Shown piece by piece: positions 26,627 to 36,653 of a DNA stretch of 64,000 bases. Both the position numbers and the translations under genes were made by a program. Source of the stretch: Xenophilus arseniciresistens. GTDB taxonomy: Bacteria; Pseudomonadota; Gammaproteobacteria; Burkholderiales; Burkholderiaceae_C. The stretch spans positions 1-64,000 of the forward strand of contig NZ_JAQIPB010000001.1 of the NCBI RefSeq assembly GCF_028023875.1, written 5' to 3'. Position 1 is the stretch's first letter. Every line of letters begins with the position of its first letter. Below the pieces are notes generated by a model. The model worked only from the letters and a program-made list of their open reading frames with translations, was not told where the DNA came from and did no database searches.

Positions 26627-27541
26627 TCAAGGGCCATCGGCGGCTCGGGGCGCATCGACGAAGGCCCGCACGTCGTCCAGCACCGGTCCGGCCCAGCGCA
26701 GGGGCCATGCCAGCGCACCGATCAAGGTCACGTGGCTGGCTCGTGGGTACAGGCGCAGCGTGACCGGCACGCCTGCCGCACGCAGGCGTTGCGCCATCGC
26801 CTGCGCATTGCGCTCCGGGCTCACCAGCGGGTCATCGCTGGCCGCGCCCAGAAAAGTGGGTGGCGCATCCGCGGGCGCAAAGCCGATGGGCTGTGAGCGC
26901 GGCGGATAGTCGGGATGGAAGAACACCGGCTGCACGTCGGGGTTCTCAGTCGGGTAGAAGTCATAAGGACCCGCCAGGCCGATCCAGCCGGCCAGTGCCT
27001 GGGGCCGCTGCCCTTCGGCCCGCAGCCAGCGCGCGTCCAGCGCAACCATCGCCGCGTTGTAGGCGCCAGCGCTATGCCCCATGAGGAACACGCGCCCGGG
27101 GTCGGCCCCCAGTCGCCGGGCCTGGCTCAGCCCATAGGCCACGGCCTTGGCGCTGTCGGCCACGAAATCCGGATAACGCACTTCGGGATAGAGCCGGTAG
27201 TCGGCCACCAGCACCTGCATGCCCTTCGTCGCCAGAGCCGCGCCCACGAAACGGTAGTCACCCCGTTCGCCGCTGCGCCAGGTGCCGCCGTACAGAAACA
27301 CCACCATCGGCCAGCCCCGCGCGGGCGCGGCCGCCGTGGGCGTGTAGATGTCCAGCTTCTGCCGCGGCAGCGGCCCATAGGGCACGTCAGTCTGCAGGGT
27401 GTAGGCGCTGCCATGCGCCGACAAGGTGTTGAGGGCGCCGGTACCCGAACAGCCGCCCAGCAAGGCCAGGGCGAGGCCCGCCATCCACGCGCCCAGCCAC
27501 CCGCGATTCAACGCGTTCACGATCCTGCGATGCACTGCCAC
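26627..27541 (-). CDS. alpha/beta hydrolase, predicted lipoprotein
   Basis: The product (about 304 residues) has a hydrophobic N-terminal helix ending in LALLGGC, a lipobox, so it is probably a lipid-anchored envelope protein. The catalytic domain resembles BD-FAE/HSL-type esterases: MVVFLYGGTWRSGE (oxyanion hole, here YGG where most have HGG), VADYRLYPEVRYPDFVAD, the nucleophile FLMGHSAGAYNA, DDPLVSPERN and RASHVTLIG for the Asp and His. Start chosen: GTG at 27541, six bases after AGGAG; later GTGs are possible. Similar folds include kynurenine formamidases, and kynA lies beside it, but a dedicated KynB is present, so that role is only a guess. Confidence 0.75.
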   Translation of the reverse strand: MAVHRRIVNALNRGWLGAWMAGLALALLGGCSGTGALNTLSAHGSAYTLQTDVPYGPLPRQKLDIYTPTAAAPARGWPMVVFLYGGTWRSGERGDYRFVGAALATKGMQVLVADYRLYPEVRYPDFVADSAKAVAYGLSQARRLGADPGRVFLMGHSAGAYNAAMVALDARWLRAEGQRPQALAGWIGLAGPYDFYPTENPDVQPVFFHPDYPPRSQPIGFAPADAPPTFLGAASDDPLVSPERNAQAMAQRLRAAGVPVTLRLYPRASHVTLIGALAWPLRWAGPVLDDVRAFVDAPRAADGP

Positions 27542-27661
27542 GCCAGGCTCCTGTCGTCGTGCTGCCGCCCTCGGGGGCAGCCCGCAAGGCGACATGCCTG
27601 CGGCTCGTGCGCTGTACGTCAGGAAGGAGGCGCCGGATCACTTGCGTGCCGCGCCCGCAGG

Positions 27662-27828
27662 CTCAGAAGGTGTGAATGAATCCCGCGTGGCCGAGCAGAC
27701 CGTCCAGAGGTGCGCCATCGAGGCGCAAAGCGCAGCCATAGCTCGGGCTATGGCGAGCATTTGCAACGATGAGGGCGCGCCTCTGGGCGGGATGAGCGGA
27801 CATGTGGGGTTCGTTCACACCTTCTCAG
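27662..27828. repeat. Long imperfect palindrome, copy 2 of a dispersed element
   Basis: This ~167-bp segment is a long hairpin. The outer 23 bases on the left match the reverse complement of the right end at about 20 positions; a further inner block CCAGAGG-x-GCGCC pairs, and the tip is a perfect CCATAGC/GCTATGG stem (27736-27753) with a TCGG loop. The 50-bp core 27720-27769 is shared with the copy at 3138-3187. The right arm reaches the luxI stop codon. The remaining part of the 283-bp gap before the lipoprotein gene shows nothing else clear. Confidence 0.8.
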
Positions 27829-28463
27829 TGCGCGAGTTCGACGCGATCGCGCTCCAGCTGAGCCAGGCAAGCCGGGTCGGTCGTGTCGATCCAGCACGCG
27901 AAGATGGGATGGCCGCCCATCAATTGCGGCGGGCCGGCACGGTGTGAGCGGTAGCCGCCGCGCCGCAGCAGGCGCTCGATGCCCAGCGGCGAGACGGTGA
28001 TCACGCGCTCGGCGCCCTGGGCCCTTGCCGCCTCCAGCGAGGCCGCCAGCAGCGAAGCCGCCACGTAGGCCGAGAACTGGCCCATGGCATTGCCCACCGG
28101 CTTGCCGAAGTCCACCGCCGCAAAGCGCGACAGTTCCCAGACGCGCTCGTCCCGGGGCGGCTCGGCGCCGGCCAGCAGCTCGGGGAAGACTTCGCCCAGC
28201 AGGTAGGGCCGGGTGGTCGGCAGCAGCCGCGCGGTGCCGATCACGGCGCCCGCCTCGTCGCGCGCCACCACGTAGAGCGTGTCTTCGCGGTCGAACTGGT
28301 CGCGCTCGATGCCGGGCTCGTCGAGCAGCAGCTCCCACTTGAGCATCTCGACGAAAACCTTGTGGCGGTAGCGGCCGATTTCTTCAAAGAGCTGGGGAGC
28401 GATGTCGCCGCAGCGACCTGTGAGCATTTGCATGATTGGAGCCGAGTGGTTGTATCCATTCAT
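27825..28463 (-). CDS. acyl-homoserine-lactone synthase (LuxI family)
   Basis: LuxI enzymes make N-acyl-homoserine lactone signals from SAM and acyl-ACP. Numbered from the internal MQMLTGRCG start, all the invariant residues are visible: Arg23 and Phe27 in GRYRHKVF, Trp33, Asp45 and Asp48 in ERDQFD, Arg69, Phe83, Glu100 and Arg103 in VWELSRFA. That start (28433) gives 202 residues, the usual LuxI length, and matches CepI-type proteins. The start given here (28463) adds 10 residues but has a good GGTGGAG site. The gene follows an RsaM-like gene and a LuxR gene is nearby, so this is a complete quorum-sensing locus. A lux-box-like site lies at 28489-28508. The acyl chain cannot be predicted. Confidence 0.93.
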   Translation of the reverse strand: MNGYNHSAPIMQMLTGRCGDIAPQLFEEIGRYRHKVFVEMLKWELLLDEPGIERDQFDREDTLYVVARDEAGAVIGTARLLPTTRPYLLGEVFPELLAGAEPPRDERVWELSRFAAVDFGKPVGNAMGQFSAYVAASLLAASLEAARAQGAERVITVSPLGIERLLRRGGYRSHRAGPPQLMGGHPIFACWIDTTDPACLAQLERDRVELAH

Positions 28464-28488
28464 TGCAGCTCCACCGGCCCGCAGAAGA

Positions 28489-28508
28489 AACTACCAAGTC
28501 TGATAGTT
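28489..28508. promoter_or_regulatory. Lux-box-like inverted repeat upstream of the luxI gene
   Basis: AACTACCAAGTCTGATAGTT is a 20-bp imperfect inverted repeat with CTA-N10-TAG geometry; 14 of 20 positions are symmetric. Lux boxes are 20-bp sites of CTG-N10-CAG type. It lies 26-45 bp upstream of the outer luxI start, or 56-75 bp upstream of the 202-residue start; the latter distance leaves room for a transcription start and leader and so favours the shorter protein. Binding by the neighbouring LuxR-type protein is inferred. Confidence 0.55.
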
Positions 28509-28602
28509 GCGCTCCGCCCCGCCGCGGGCCCCGCAGGGGTCAACAGCGTCTGGCGGCTCAGGCCGCACGCGCGATCAGCGCGTCATCAAAAGGCGGTTGC
28601 GC

Positions 28603-28992
28603 TCAGTTCACATGTTTTTGACAAACCGCCTCGAAAGCCGGCGAAGCCCAGTCGATGCGATCGATGAAGGCCGCCAGCCATTGAAGGTTGTGCTCCCAGG
28701 GCAGCGGACGCAGGCTCTCGTCCAGCACCTGGATATTGGTGCGCGGCAAGCCGCGGCGCATGACCCTGGGCCGCTCCGCGCCTGCAAGCAGTTGCCAGTC
28801 CCAGCCCAGCGTCAGCGTCCTGGCCTGCGGACTCACCCACTCGGTGTAGCCCGACAAGGTGGCCAGCCGGCCACAGTCCTGGGCTGCACTGAGATCGTCG
28901 TCATCGGTGCCCGACCACAGGTGCTCCAGGGGCAGGGCTTCGAGCTCGGCCTGGCGCAGGTGCAGCAGGCCGTCCTGGATGGGGGAAGTCAT
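28603..28992 (-). CDS. RsaM-like regulator (DUF4902 family)
   Basis: The 129-residue product (MTSPIQDGLLHLRQAELEAL) resembles the small RsaM/TofM proteins, DUF4902, that sit between luxI and luxR genes in Burkholderia and Pseudomonas and usually restrain signal synthesis. Visible features are LSGYTEWVS, LGWDWQL, PRTNIQVLDE and WLAAFIDRIDW, with no DNA-binding motif. GAGGAGG precedes the ATG. It lies 139 bp upstream of luxI on the same strand and is divergent from luxR. The family assignment is from memory of pattern and position; a repressing role here is inference. Confidence 0.72.
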   Translation of the reverse strand: MTSPIQDGLLHLRQAELEALPLEHLWSGTDDDDLSAAQDCGRLATLSGYTEWVSPQARTLTLGWDWQLLAGAERPRVMRRGLPRTNIQVLDESLRPLPWEHNLQWLAAFIDRIDWASPAFEAVCQKHVN

Positions 28993-29162
28993 GTCGCGCC
29001 TCCTCGAGGACCGAAAAGTTCATTCGCCGGGACGCTCGGCAGATAGAAACATTTGGTGTAAATTGAATGCCGTCGATTTTTCTTGCCGCGCATGCGGCGC
29101 CCCGGGGCACCGCTCGGGGCTCCTCCACGCGCCTTGTCACGCATCCACCCAGCAGGCCCTTC

Positions 29163-29876
29163 GTGCAATCCTTTGCCGAGAATCTTCTGGTCGCCCTGGA
29201 CCGCGCCACCGATGAGGCCGTGGTCTTCCAGGCCCTGCTGCGCGCCGCGCGCGAGCTGGGCTTCGACCATTGCGCCTATGGCCTGCGGCTGGCCATTCCG
29301 GTTTCCAACCCCAAGGTGCTGACGCTCAACAACTACTCCGAGCAATGGCAGCGGCGCTACATGGAAGCCGGCTACCTGCAGGTGGACCCGAGCGTGCGGC
29401 TGGGCCATCTGAGCCAGCAGCCGCTGATCTGGACCGACGAGATGTTTGCTGGCACGCCGCAGTTCTGGGAGGAAGCGCGCAGCGCCGGCCTGTGCGTGGG
29501 CTGGGCGCAATCGAGCCTGGATGGCTTTGGCGTGGGGGGCATGCTCACCTTGTCGCGAGGGGGCGACCCCTTCTCTGCGCAGGAGCTGCGCGAGAACGAG
29601 ACCAAGATGCGCTGGCTGGTGCAATCGGCGCACCTTTCGCTGTCGCGGCTGATGCAGAGCCGCTACGTGCCGCCACAGGAAGAGGCCCTGACCGCGCGCG
29701 AGGTCGAAGTGCTCAAGTGGACGGCTGACGGCAAGACGGCCGCAGACATCGGCGACATCCTGGCCATCTCGATCCCCACGGTCAATTTCCATATCAAGAA
29801 CGCAGTGCAGAAGCTGAAGGTCGCCAACAAGACGGCGGCCGTGGTCCAGGCGCTGATGCGCGGCCTGCTGCACTGA
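29163..29876 (+). CDS. LuxR-family quorum-sensing regulator
   Basis: LuxR-type regulators bind acyl-homoserine lactone and then activate or repress promoters with lux boxes. From the GTG at 29163 the product is 237 residues, the usual length, aligning end to end with CepR-like proteins. The signal-binding residues are in place: Trp62 and Tyr66 in QWQRRYMEAGYLQVDPSV, Asp75, Pro76 and Trp90. The C-terminal HTH runs LTAREVEVLKWTADGKTAAD to NFHIKNAVQKL. An ATG at 29067 would add 32 residues without similarity. It is transcribed away from the rsaM-luxI pair. Confidence 0.92.
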   Translation: MQSFAENLLVALDRATDEAVVFQALLRAARELGFDHCAYGLRLAIPVSNPKVLTLNNYSEQWQRRYMEAGYLQVDPSVRLGHLSQQPLIWTDEMFAGTPQFWEEARSAGLCVGWAQSSLDGFGVGGMLTLSRGGDPFSAQELRENETKMRWLVQSAHLSLSRLMQSRYVPPQEEALTAREVEVLKWTADGKTAADIGDILAISIPTVNFHIKNAVQKLKVANKTAAVVQALMRGLLH

Positions 29877-29896
29877 CGCTTCGCCGATCAAGACAC

Positions 29897-29924
29897 AGTC
29901 CCCCGGCCAGGCGGCACGGGGACT
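29897..29924 (+). terminator. Hairpin after the luxR gene
   Basis: AGTCCCC (29897-29903) and GGGGACT (29918-29924) form a perfect 7-bp stem 20 bp after the luxR stop. There is no T-run, so it is at best a weak terminator or 3'-end stabiliser. The remaining ~160 bp before the next gene show no further feature. Confidence 0.4.
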
Positions 29925-30082
29925 CCGGCCTCCCCGCCGGGAAGCCGTCCAGCCCCCATCTTCCGGTCGCATGTGGTGGACATGAATGTCATTGTGCGGT
30001 CGCAAAGCGGGCCGCGCACCCCTCGGGCACCTGTCAAAGCTGGTAGGTCACAGCGCAGGCGGATTGGCTTTCAATAGCGCGC

Positions 30083-30847
30083 ATGACCATGGCCGACGTT
30101 TTCTCCAGCGCCCACATCAGCGTGCACCTGGCTTCGGACTCGCTGATCGCCTGCGAAGTGCAGCGCCGGTGGGGCCTGCGGCGCCTGACGCGCACCGCCA
30201 GCTTCTCCTTCCATCGCGGCGAGCGTTCACAGGCCATGCAGCGCCTGGGGGCCTGGATCGGCGATGCGCCTGCGCGTCGCACGCTGGGCTGGGTCATCGG
30301 CCCCAGCGAAGCCCAGTACTTCGTGCTGCCCTGGTCCCCCGAGGCCGTGGACCTCAGCCTGCGCGACAGCTACGCCCGTGCACGCTATGAGCAGCTCTAC
30401 GAGCGCGACGCCCGCACCGCGGCTTTCTCCTTCGCGACGCCGGCCGCCAGTGGCGAGCAGGTGGTGTCCTGCATTCCGCTGGCGCTGAATGCCGAGCTGC
30501 ATGCCCATGCCAGGGCGGCCGGCTGCACCCTGCACAGCATCAAGCCCTCATTGGTCGCCGTGTGGCAGCGCTTTCGCGACGTGCTTGAATCGGAGCAAGG
30601 CACTTTGTACCTGCTGGACGGCGACCAGCAGGCCATCGTGCATCACAACAAGCGCCGCATCCACCATGTCGAAGTGGCGCGGCTGCGGCCTGGCCTTTCC
30701 CTGCGCGAAGCCGGCGCAGGCGTCCTGCGCCGCTTCTCCAACCTCGACCTGCCACGCGCGGCCACCGATCTGCAGCTGCCCCGCTGGCGCGGCAGCGAAG
30801 AGGCGCAGGATTCGCGCTACGCCTTTGCGCTGTGCGGCGCGTACTAG
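30083..30847 (+). CDS. hypothetical protein
   Basis: This is a 254-residue soluble protein that I do not recognise. Codon use looks like its neighbours. It has an alternation of short beta-like and helical stretches (SVHLASDSLIACEVQRRWG, RTLGWVIGPSEAQYFVLPW, LYLLDGDQQAIVHHNK) that recalls the actin-like fold of pilus assembly proteins such as PilM/GspL, but no clear ATP-binding motif is visible and there are no pilus genes nearby. No signal peptide. The start ATG (MTMADVFSSAH) follows a 206-bp gap after luxR. Confidence 0.65.
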   Translation: MTMADVFSSAHISVHLASDSLIACEVQRRWGLRRLTRTASFSFHRGERSQAMQRLGAWIGDAPARRTLGWVIGPSEAQYFVLPWSPEAVDLSLRDSYARARYEQLYERDARTAAFSFATPAASGEQVVSCIPLALNAELHAHARAAGCTLHSIKPSLVAVWQRFRDVLESEQGTLYLLDGDQQAIVHHNKRRIHHVEVARLRPGLSLREAGAGVLRRFSNLDLPRAATDLQLPRWRGSEEAQDSRYAFALCGAY

Positions 30848-30853
30848 ACGCAA

Positions 30854-30940
30854 CACCCCCCAGGCCGCTTCGCGGCTCCCCCCTCTCCTGCGGGAGGGGG
30901 GCGCACCCGGAGGACTGGCGGAGCCAGATTCTCGGGTGCC
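30854..30940. repeat. REP-like cluster of three hairpins
   Basis: In the 143-bp gap between two convergent genes there are three adjacent palindromes: GCCGC/GCGGC (around 30864-30875), a C-rich/G-rich stem around CTCCTGCGGGAG (about 30878-30901), and GCACCCG/CGGGTGC (30903-30939) enclosing an inner CTGGC/GCCAG stem. Clusters like this occur between convergent genes in Comamonadaceae and can act as two-way transcription or RNA-end barriers. No T-run follows any of them. Confidence 0.6.
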
Positions 30941-30990
30941 CTGAGTTGGCGCCCTCCTGCATAGCGTGACGGACTACGCGCCGGCCTTCT

Positions 30991-32184
30991 CTACCCAGCG
31001 TAAAGCCAAGGTACATCCAACACGCGCTGTCCGCCCACCCGCATGGCCAGGTCGCGGCCCAGGCGCAAGGGGCCGGTGGCATGGAAGATGCGCGCGTTGC
31101 GGCGGGCTCTTGCCTGTACGCGGGCGTTGCGGGCCCAGCGCTGCTGCGCATAGCGTGACAGGGCCGCGGGCAGCCCGGCGCGGCTGCAGTCCTTGAGTTC
31201 GGCCGCCAGGCTCACGGCGTCCTCGATGGCCATGCCGGCGCCCTGCGCCAGATAGGGCAGCATGGGATGCGCGGCATCGCCGAGCAAGGCGATGCGTTCA
31301 TGCGCCATCTGGGCCGGTCCGCTCAGCGGCGCACGGTCATGCAGCGTCCAGGCGCGCCAGGCTGGCACCGCCTCCAGCAAAGCCTGCAGGCTTGCGGCAC
31401 GCACCTGGCCGGTGGCCTTGCGCAGCACGGCCTGGGTGGATGCCTGATTCCAGTCCCTGGCATCGGCCATCTCATCTGCCTCGGCCAGCACCACCACATT
31501 GAGAAAGTCGCCGGCCCGCACGGGATAGGCCACCCCATGCAGCCGCGCGCCCAGCCAGACCTGGATGCAGTCGCTGCGCAGCGCCTCTGGCAGTTGGGCC
31601 TGGGGCAGCAAGGCACGCCACGCGGTGTGGCCGGTGCGGTGGGGCGGCGTGTCGGCTTCCATCACGTGCTGACGGGTGCTGCTCCAAAGACCGTCTGCCC
31701 CCACCAGCGCATCGGCCTCCCAGGCGCGCGCATCGTCGGCTGCCGCGCACACCAGCTCGCCGCCGCGCGTGGCGATGCGCGAGATGCGCACGCCCGTGTG
31801 CAGGCCCACCTGCTGCAGGCCCTGCGCCTGGATGGCGCCCAACAGCAGCGCATGCAGATCGGCGCGATGGACGCAGAAATACGGCGCGCCATAGCGCTGC
31901 GTGCGCGAGGCATCGAAGGGCATCTGCGCCAGCTCGGCATCGCTTTGCGCGCTGCGGATCACCAGCCGCCTGGGGCTGGCCGCGATGCCCTGCAAGCCTG
32001 ATTGCAGGCCCAGTGCATGCAGCCGTCGAACCGCGTTGGAGCCGAGCTGGATGCCGGCGCCGAATGCCTCGAAGGCCGGCGCCTGCTCCAGCACCTCCAC
32101 CCGATGGCCGTCGCGCCCCAGCGCCAGCGCGGCCGCCAGGCCGCCGATGCCTGCGCCGACGACCAGAACTTGCAATCCACTCAT
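30991..32184 (-). CDS. FAD-dependent aromatic monooxygenase
   Basis: The 397-residue product is a class A flavin hydroxylase: GAGIGGLAAALALGRDGH near residues 10-27 (dinucleotide fold), FGAGIQLGSNAVRRL, the mid motif VGADGLWSSTRQHV, and ALLGDAAHPMLPYLAQGAGM followed by AIEDAVSLAAEL, which holds the second FAD motif. Resemblance is to 3-hydroxybenzoate 6-hydroxylase or salicylate hydroxylase types, but substrate cannot be assigned. The start is the ATG at 32184 (MSGLQVLVVG); 26 more open codons upstream have no similarity. It stands downstream of acnA on the same strand with a 93-bp gap. Confidence 0.88.
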   Translation of the reverse strand: MSGLQVLVVGAGIGGLAAALALGRDGHRVEVLEQAPAFEAFGAGIQLGSNAVRRLHALGLQSGLQGIAASPRRLVIRSAQSDAELAQMPFDASRTQRYGAPYFCVHRADLHALLLGAIQAQGLQQVGLHTGVRISRIATRGGELVCAAADDARAWEADALVGADGLWSSTRQHVMEADTPPHRTGHTAWRALLPQAQLPEALRSDCIQVWLGARLHGVAYPVRAGDFLNVVVLAEADEMADARDWNQASTQAVLRKATGQVRAASLQALLEAVPAWRAWTLHDRAPLSGPAQMAHERIALLGDAAHPMLPYLAQGAGMAIEDAVSLAAELKDCSRAGLPAALSRYAQQRWARNARVQARARRNARIFHATGPLRLGRDLAMRVGGQRVLDVPWLYAG

Positions 32185-32277
32185 GCGCCGATCATGCCTG
32201 AGCGCATGGGAACTTGAGCGTGGGACGTGCGGGGTTCGCGGGCGCCGGAGCCCCCGGCTCAACGCCGCGCCGCCCGC

Positions 32278-35079
<2,802 letters not shown>

Positions 35080-35246
35080 GGAATTGCGCTCCTTCTTCGA
35101 TCGTGGTCGCCGCCCGGGTAGCGGCACGCACAAAAGATAGCAGGCTTCCATGGCGCGCGAGGTAGGCCTGCGGCGCGCCCTCATGGCGAGCGCCGGTATT
35201 GGCGCAGCGAGGGTGCGCCGTGGCCCAGGGCCCGCCATGCGGCGCC

Positions 35247-35669
35247 TCAGGCGAGCACCGCGCGCGGCGTGCGCGTGGCGCGCAGGCCCATCCACTGCGC
35301 ATCGGCCAGCAGCAGCACCGTGACGGCCTGCGCCAGCAGCCAGGCCATGCCGAGGGCGCTGAGCGCAAAGGGCCCGGCTGCCATCAGCAGCACGCAGCCC
35401 ACGGCCCAGCCCAGGTTGCCCATGGCCACTAGGCCGATCAGGATGCGGGGCACCGGCTGGCGCAGGGCCAGCCAGGCCGCCACCACGGCATAGCCCAGCA
35501 GGAACAGTCCGGTGCCCGTCAGCAGGCCCGCCGGCAGGCCGGTGAGCCGGGCCAGCGCGTCGGTGAAGCCGAGCTGGGCGGCGCCGGTCAGCGCGCAGGA
35601 GGCGGCGTCCAGCGCCATCACGCGGGGCAGGAAGCGGGGAGAGGCGACAAGGGAAGCAATGGAAGACAT
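35247..35669 (-). CDS. small integral membrane protein of unknown function
   Basis: The 140-residue product has four hydrophobic helices (around residues 18-38, 46-68, 76-98 and 103-124) and a basic C-terminal tail ending [11 protein letters not shown]. No family is recognised. The start ATG is at 35669, with AAGGAGCC a few bases upstream on the coding strand. It is divergent from the XRE/MmyB-type gene at 35805, and the gap between them contains a perfect palindrome (35752-35772), so it is probably the regulator's target. Confidence 0.68.
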   Translation of the reverse strand: MSSIASLVASPRFLPRVMALDAASCALTGAAQLGFTDALARLTGLPAGLLTGTGLFLLGYAVVAAWLALRQPVPRILIGLVAMGNLGWAVGCVLLMAAGPFALSALGMAWLLAQAVTVLLLADAQWMGLRATRTPRAVLA

Positions 35670-35751
35670 GGCAGGCTCCTTCAAGGGTCTGTGCGCGGCA
35701 GCGACGGTGTGCCGTGCTGGGCCGCATCGTCTCGCCGTGGCTGCACAGGGT

Positions 35752-35772
35752 CCATGACCTCGGAGGTCATGG
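35752..35772. promoter_or_regulatory. Perfect palindrome, likely operator of the XRE/MmyB regulator
   Basis: CCATGACCT and AGGTCATGG form 9-bp perfect arms around CGG, a 21-bp site. It lies in the 135-bp gap between the divergent membrane-protein and regulator genes, ~30 bp before the regulator's start codon. Position and symmetry make a dimer-binding operator likely. The regulator that binds it is inferred. Confidence 0.65.
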
Positions 35773-35804
35773 CGGCACGCCTGCCGCGCGCCAGAATGCC
35801 GGGC

Positions 35805-36653
35805 ATGAGCCCACTGCACGCCGCCGCCAGCCCCCACATCTCGCGCCCCGGCACGCGAGACCCCTTCGGCATGCACCTGCGCCACTGGCGCCAGCACCGG
35901 CGGCTGAGCCAGCTCGATCTGGCGCAGGACGCCGAGATTTCCACCCGCCACCTGAGCTATGTGGAAACAGGCCGCGCCGCCCCCAGCCGCGAAATGGTGC
36001 TGCGCCTGGCCGAAAGGCTGCAGGTGCCGCTGCGCGAGCGCAACACGTTGCTGGTGGCCGCGGGCTTCGCGCCGATGTACCGCCAGCGCGGCCTGGACGA
36101 CCCCGCCCTGGCCGTCGCTCGCGAAGCGGTGCAGCGCGTGCTCAAGGGCCATGAGCCCTACCCTGCGCTGGCCGTGGACCGGCACTGGAACCTGCTGGCC
36201 TGCAATGCGCTGGTGCCCTTGCTGATGACGGGCGCGGCGCCCGAGCTGCTGCAGCCACCGATCAACGTGCTGCGCCTGTCATTGCATCCGCAGGGGCTGG
36301 CGCCGCGCATCGTCAACCTGCGCCAATGGCGTGCGCATGTGCTGGAGCGCCTGCAGCAGCAGACCACCGCGACCGGCGACGCGCAATTGCTGCACGACGA
36401 ACTGGCGGCCTACCCGCTGCCCGAGAGCGATGGCGAGGCCCTGGGGCCCGAAGCCGGCGGTGATCTGGCCGGCGTGCTGGTGCCGCTGCAGTTGCGCACC
36501 GAAGCGGGCCTGCTGAATCTGATCAGCACCACCACCCTCTTCGGCACGCCCATGGACGTCACTTTGCAGGAACTGGCTGTGGAGTCCTTCTTTCCAGCGG
36601 ATTCGATGACGGCCCAGGCCCTGCAGGCGCTGCTGCCTCCGGCGGGCGCCTGA
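35805..36653 (+). CDS. XRE-family regulator with MmyB-like ligand domain
   Basis: The 282-residue product has an N-terminal HTH (MHLRHWRQHRRLSQLDLAQD to HLSYVETGRAAPSREMVLRL, about 24-80), then the MmyB-type sensor domain: NTLLVAAGFAPMYRQRGLDD, YPALAVDRHWNLLACNAL, and near the end LLNLISTTTLFGTPMDVTLQ with FFPAD. Proteins of this layout are common in Actinobacteria and Proteobacteria, and the ligand is usually unknown (fatty acids in some). The start ATG is at 35805. The 3' end overlaps fadE, on the opposite strand, by 95 bp. It probably regulates itself and the divergent membrane gene. Confidence 0.85.
   Translation: MSPLHAAASPHISRPGTRDPFGMHLRHWRQHRRLSQLDLAQDAEISTRHLSYVETGRAAPSREMVLRLAERLQVPLRERNTLLVAAGFAPMYRQRGLDDPALAVAREAVQRVLKGHEPYPALAVDRHWNLLACNALVPLLMTGAAPELLQPPINVLRLSLHPQGLAPRIVNLRQWRAHVLERLQQQTTATGDAQLLHDELAAYPLPESDGEALGPEAGGDLAGVLVPLQLRTEAGLLNLISTTTLFGTPMDVTLQELAVESFFPADSMTAQALQALLPPAGA

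Noticed and set aside
26627-27541. Calling the lipoprotein hydrolase a kynurenine formamidase because of kynA next to it
   Set aside because: A clear KynB is present at 23211-23867; the hydrolase is on the other strand, carries a lipobox, and has YGG in place of the HGG motif.
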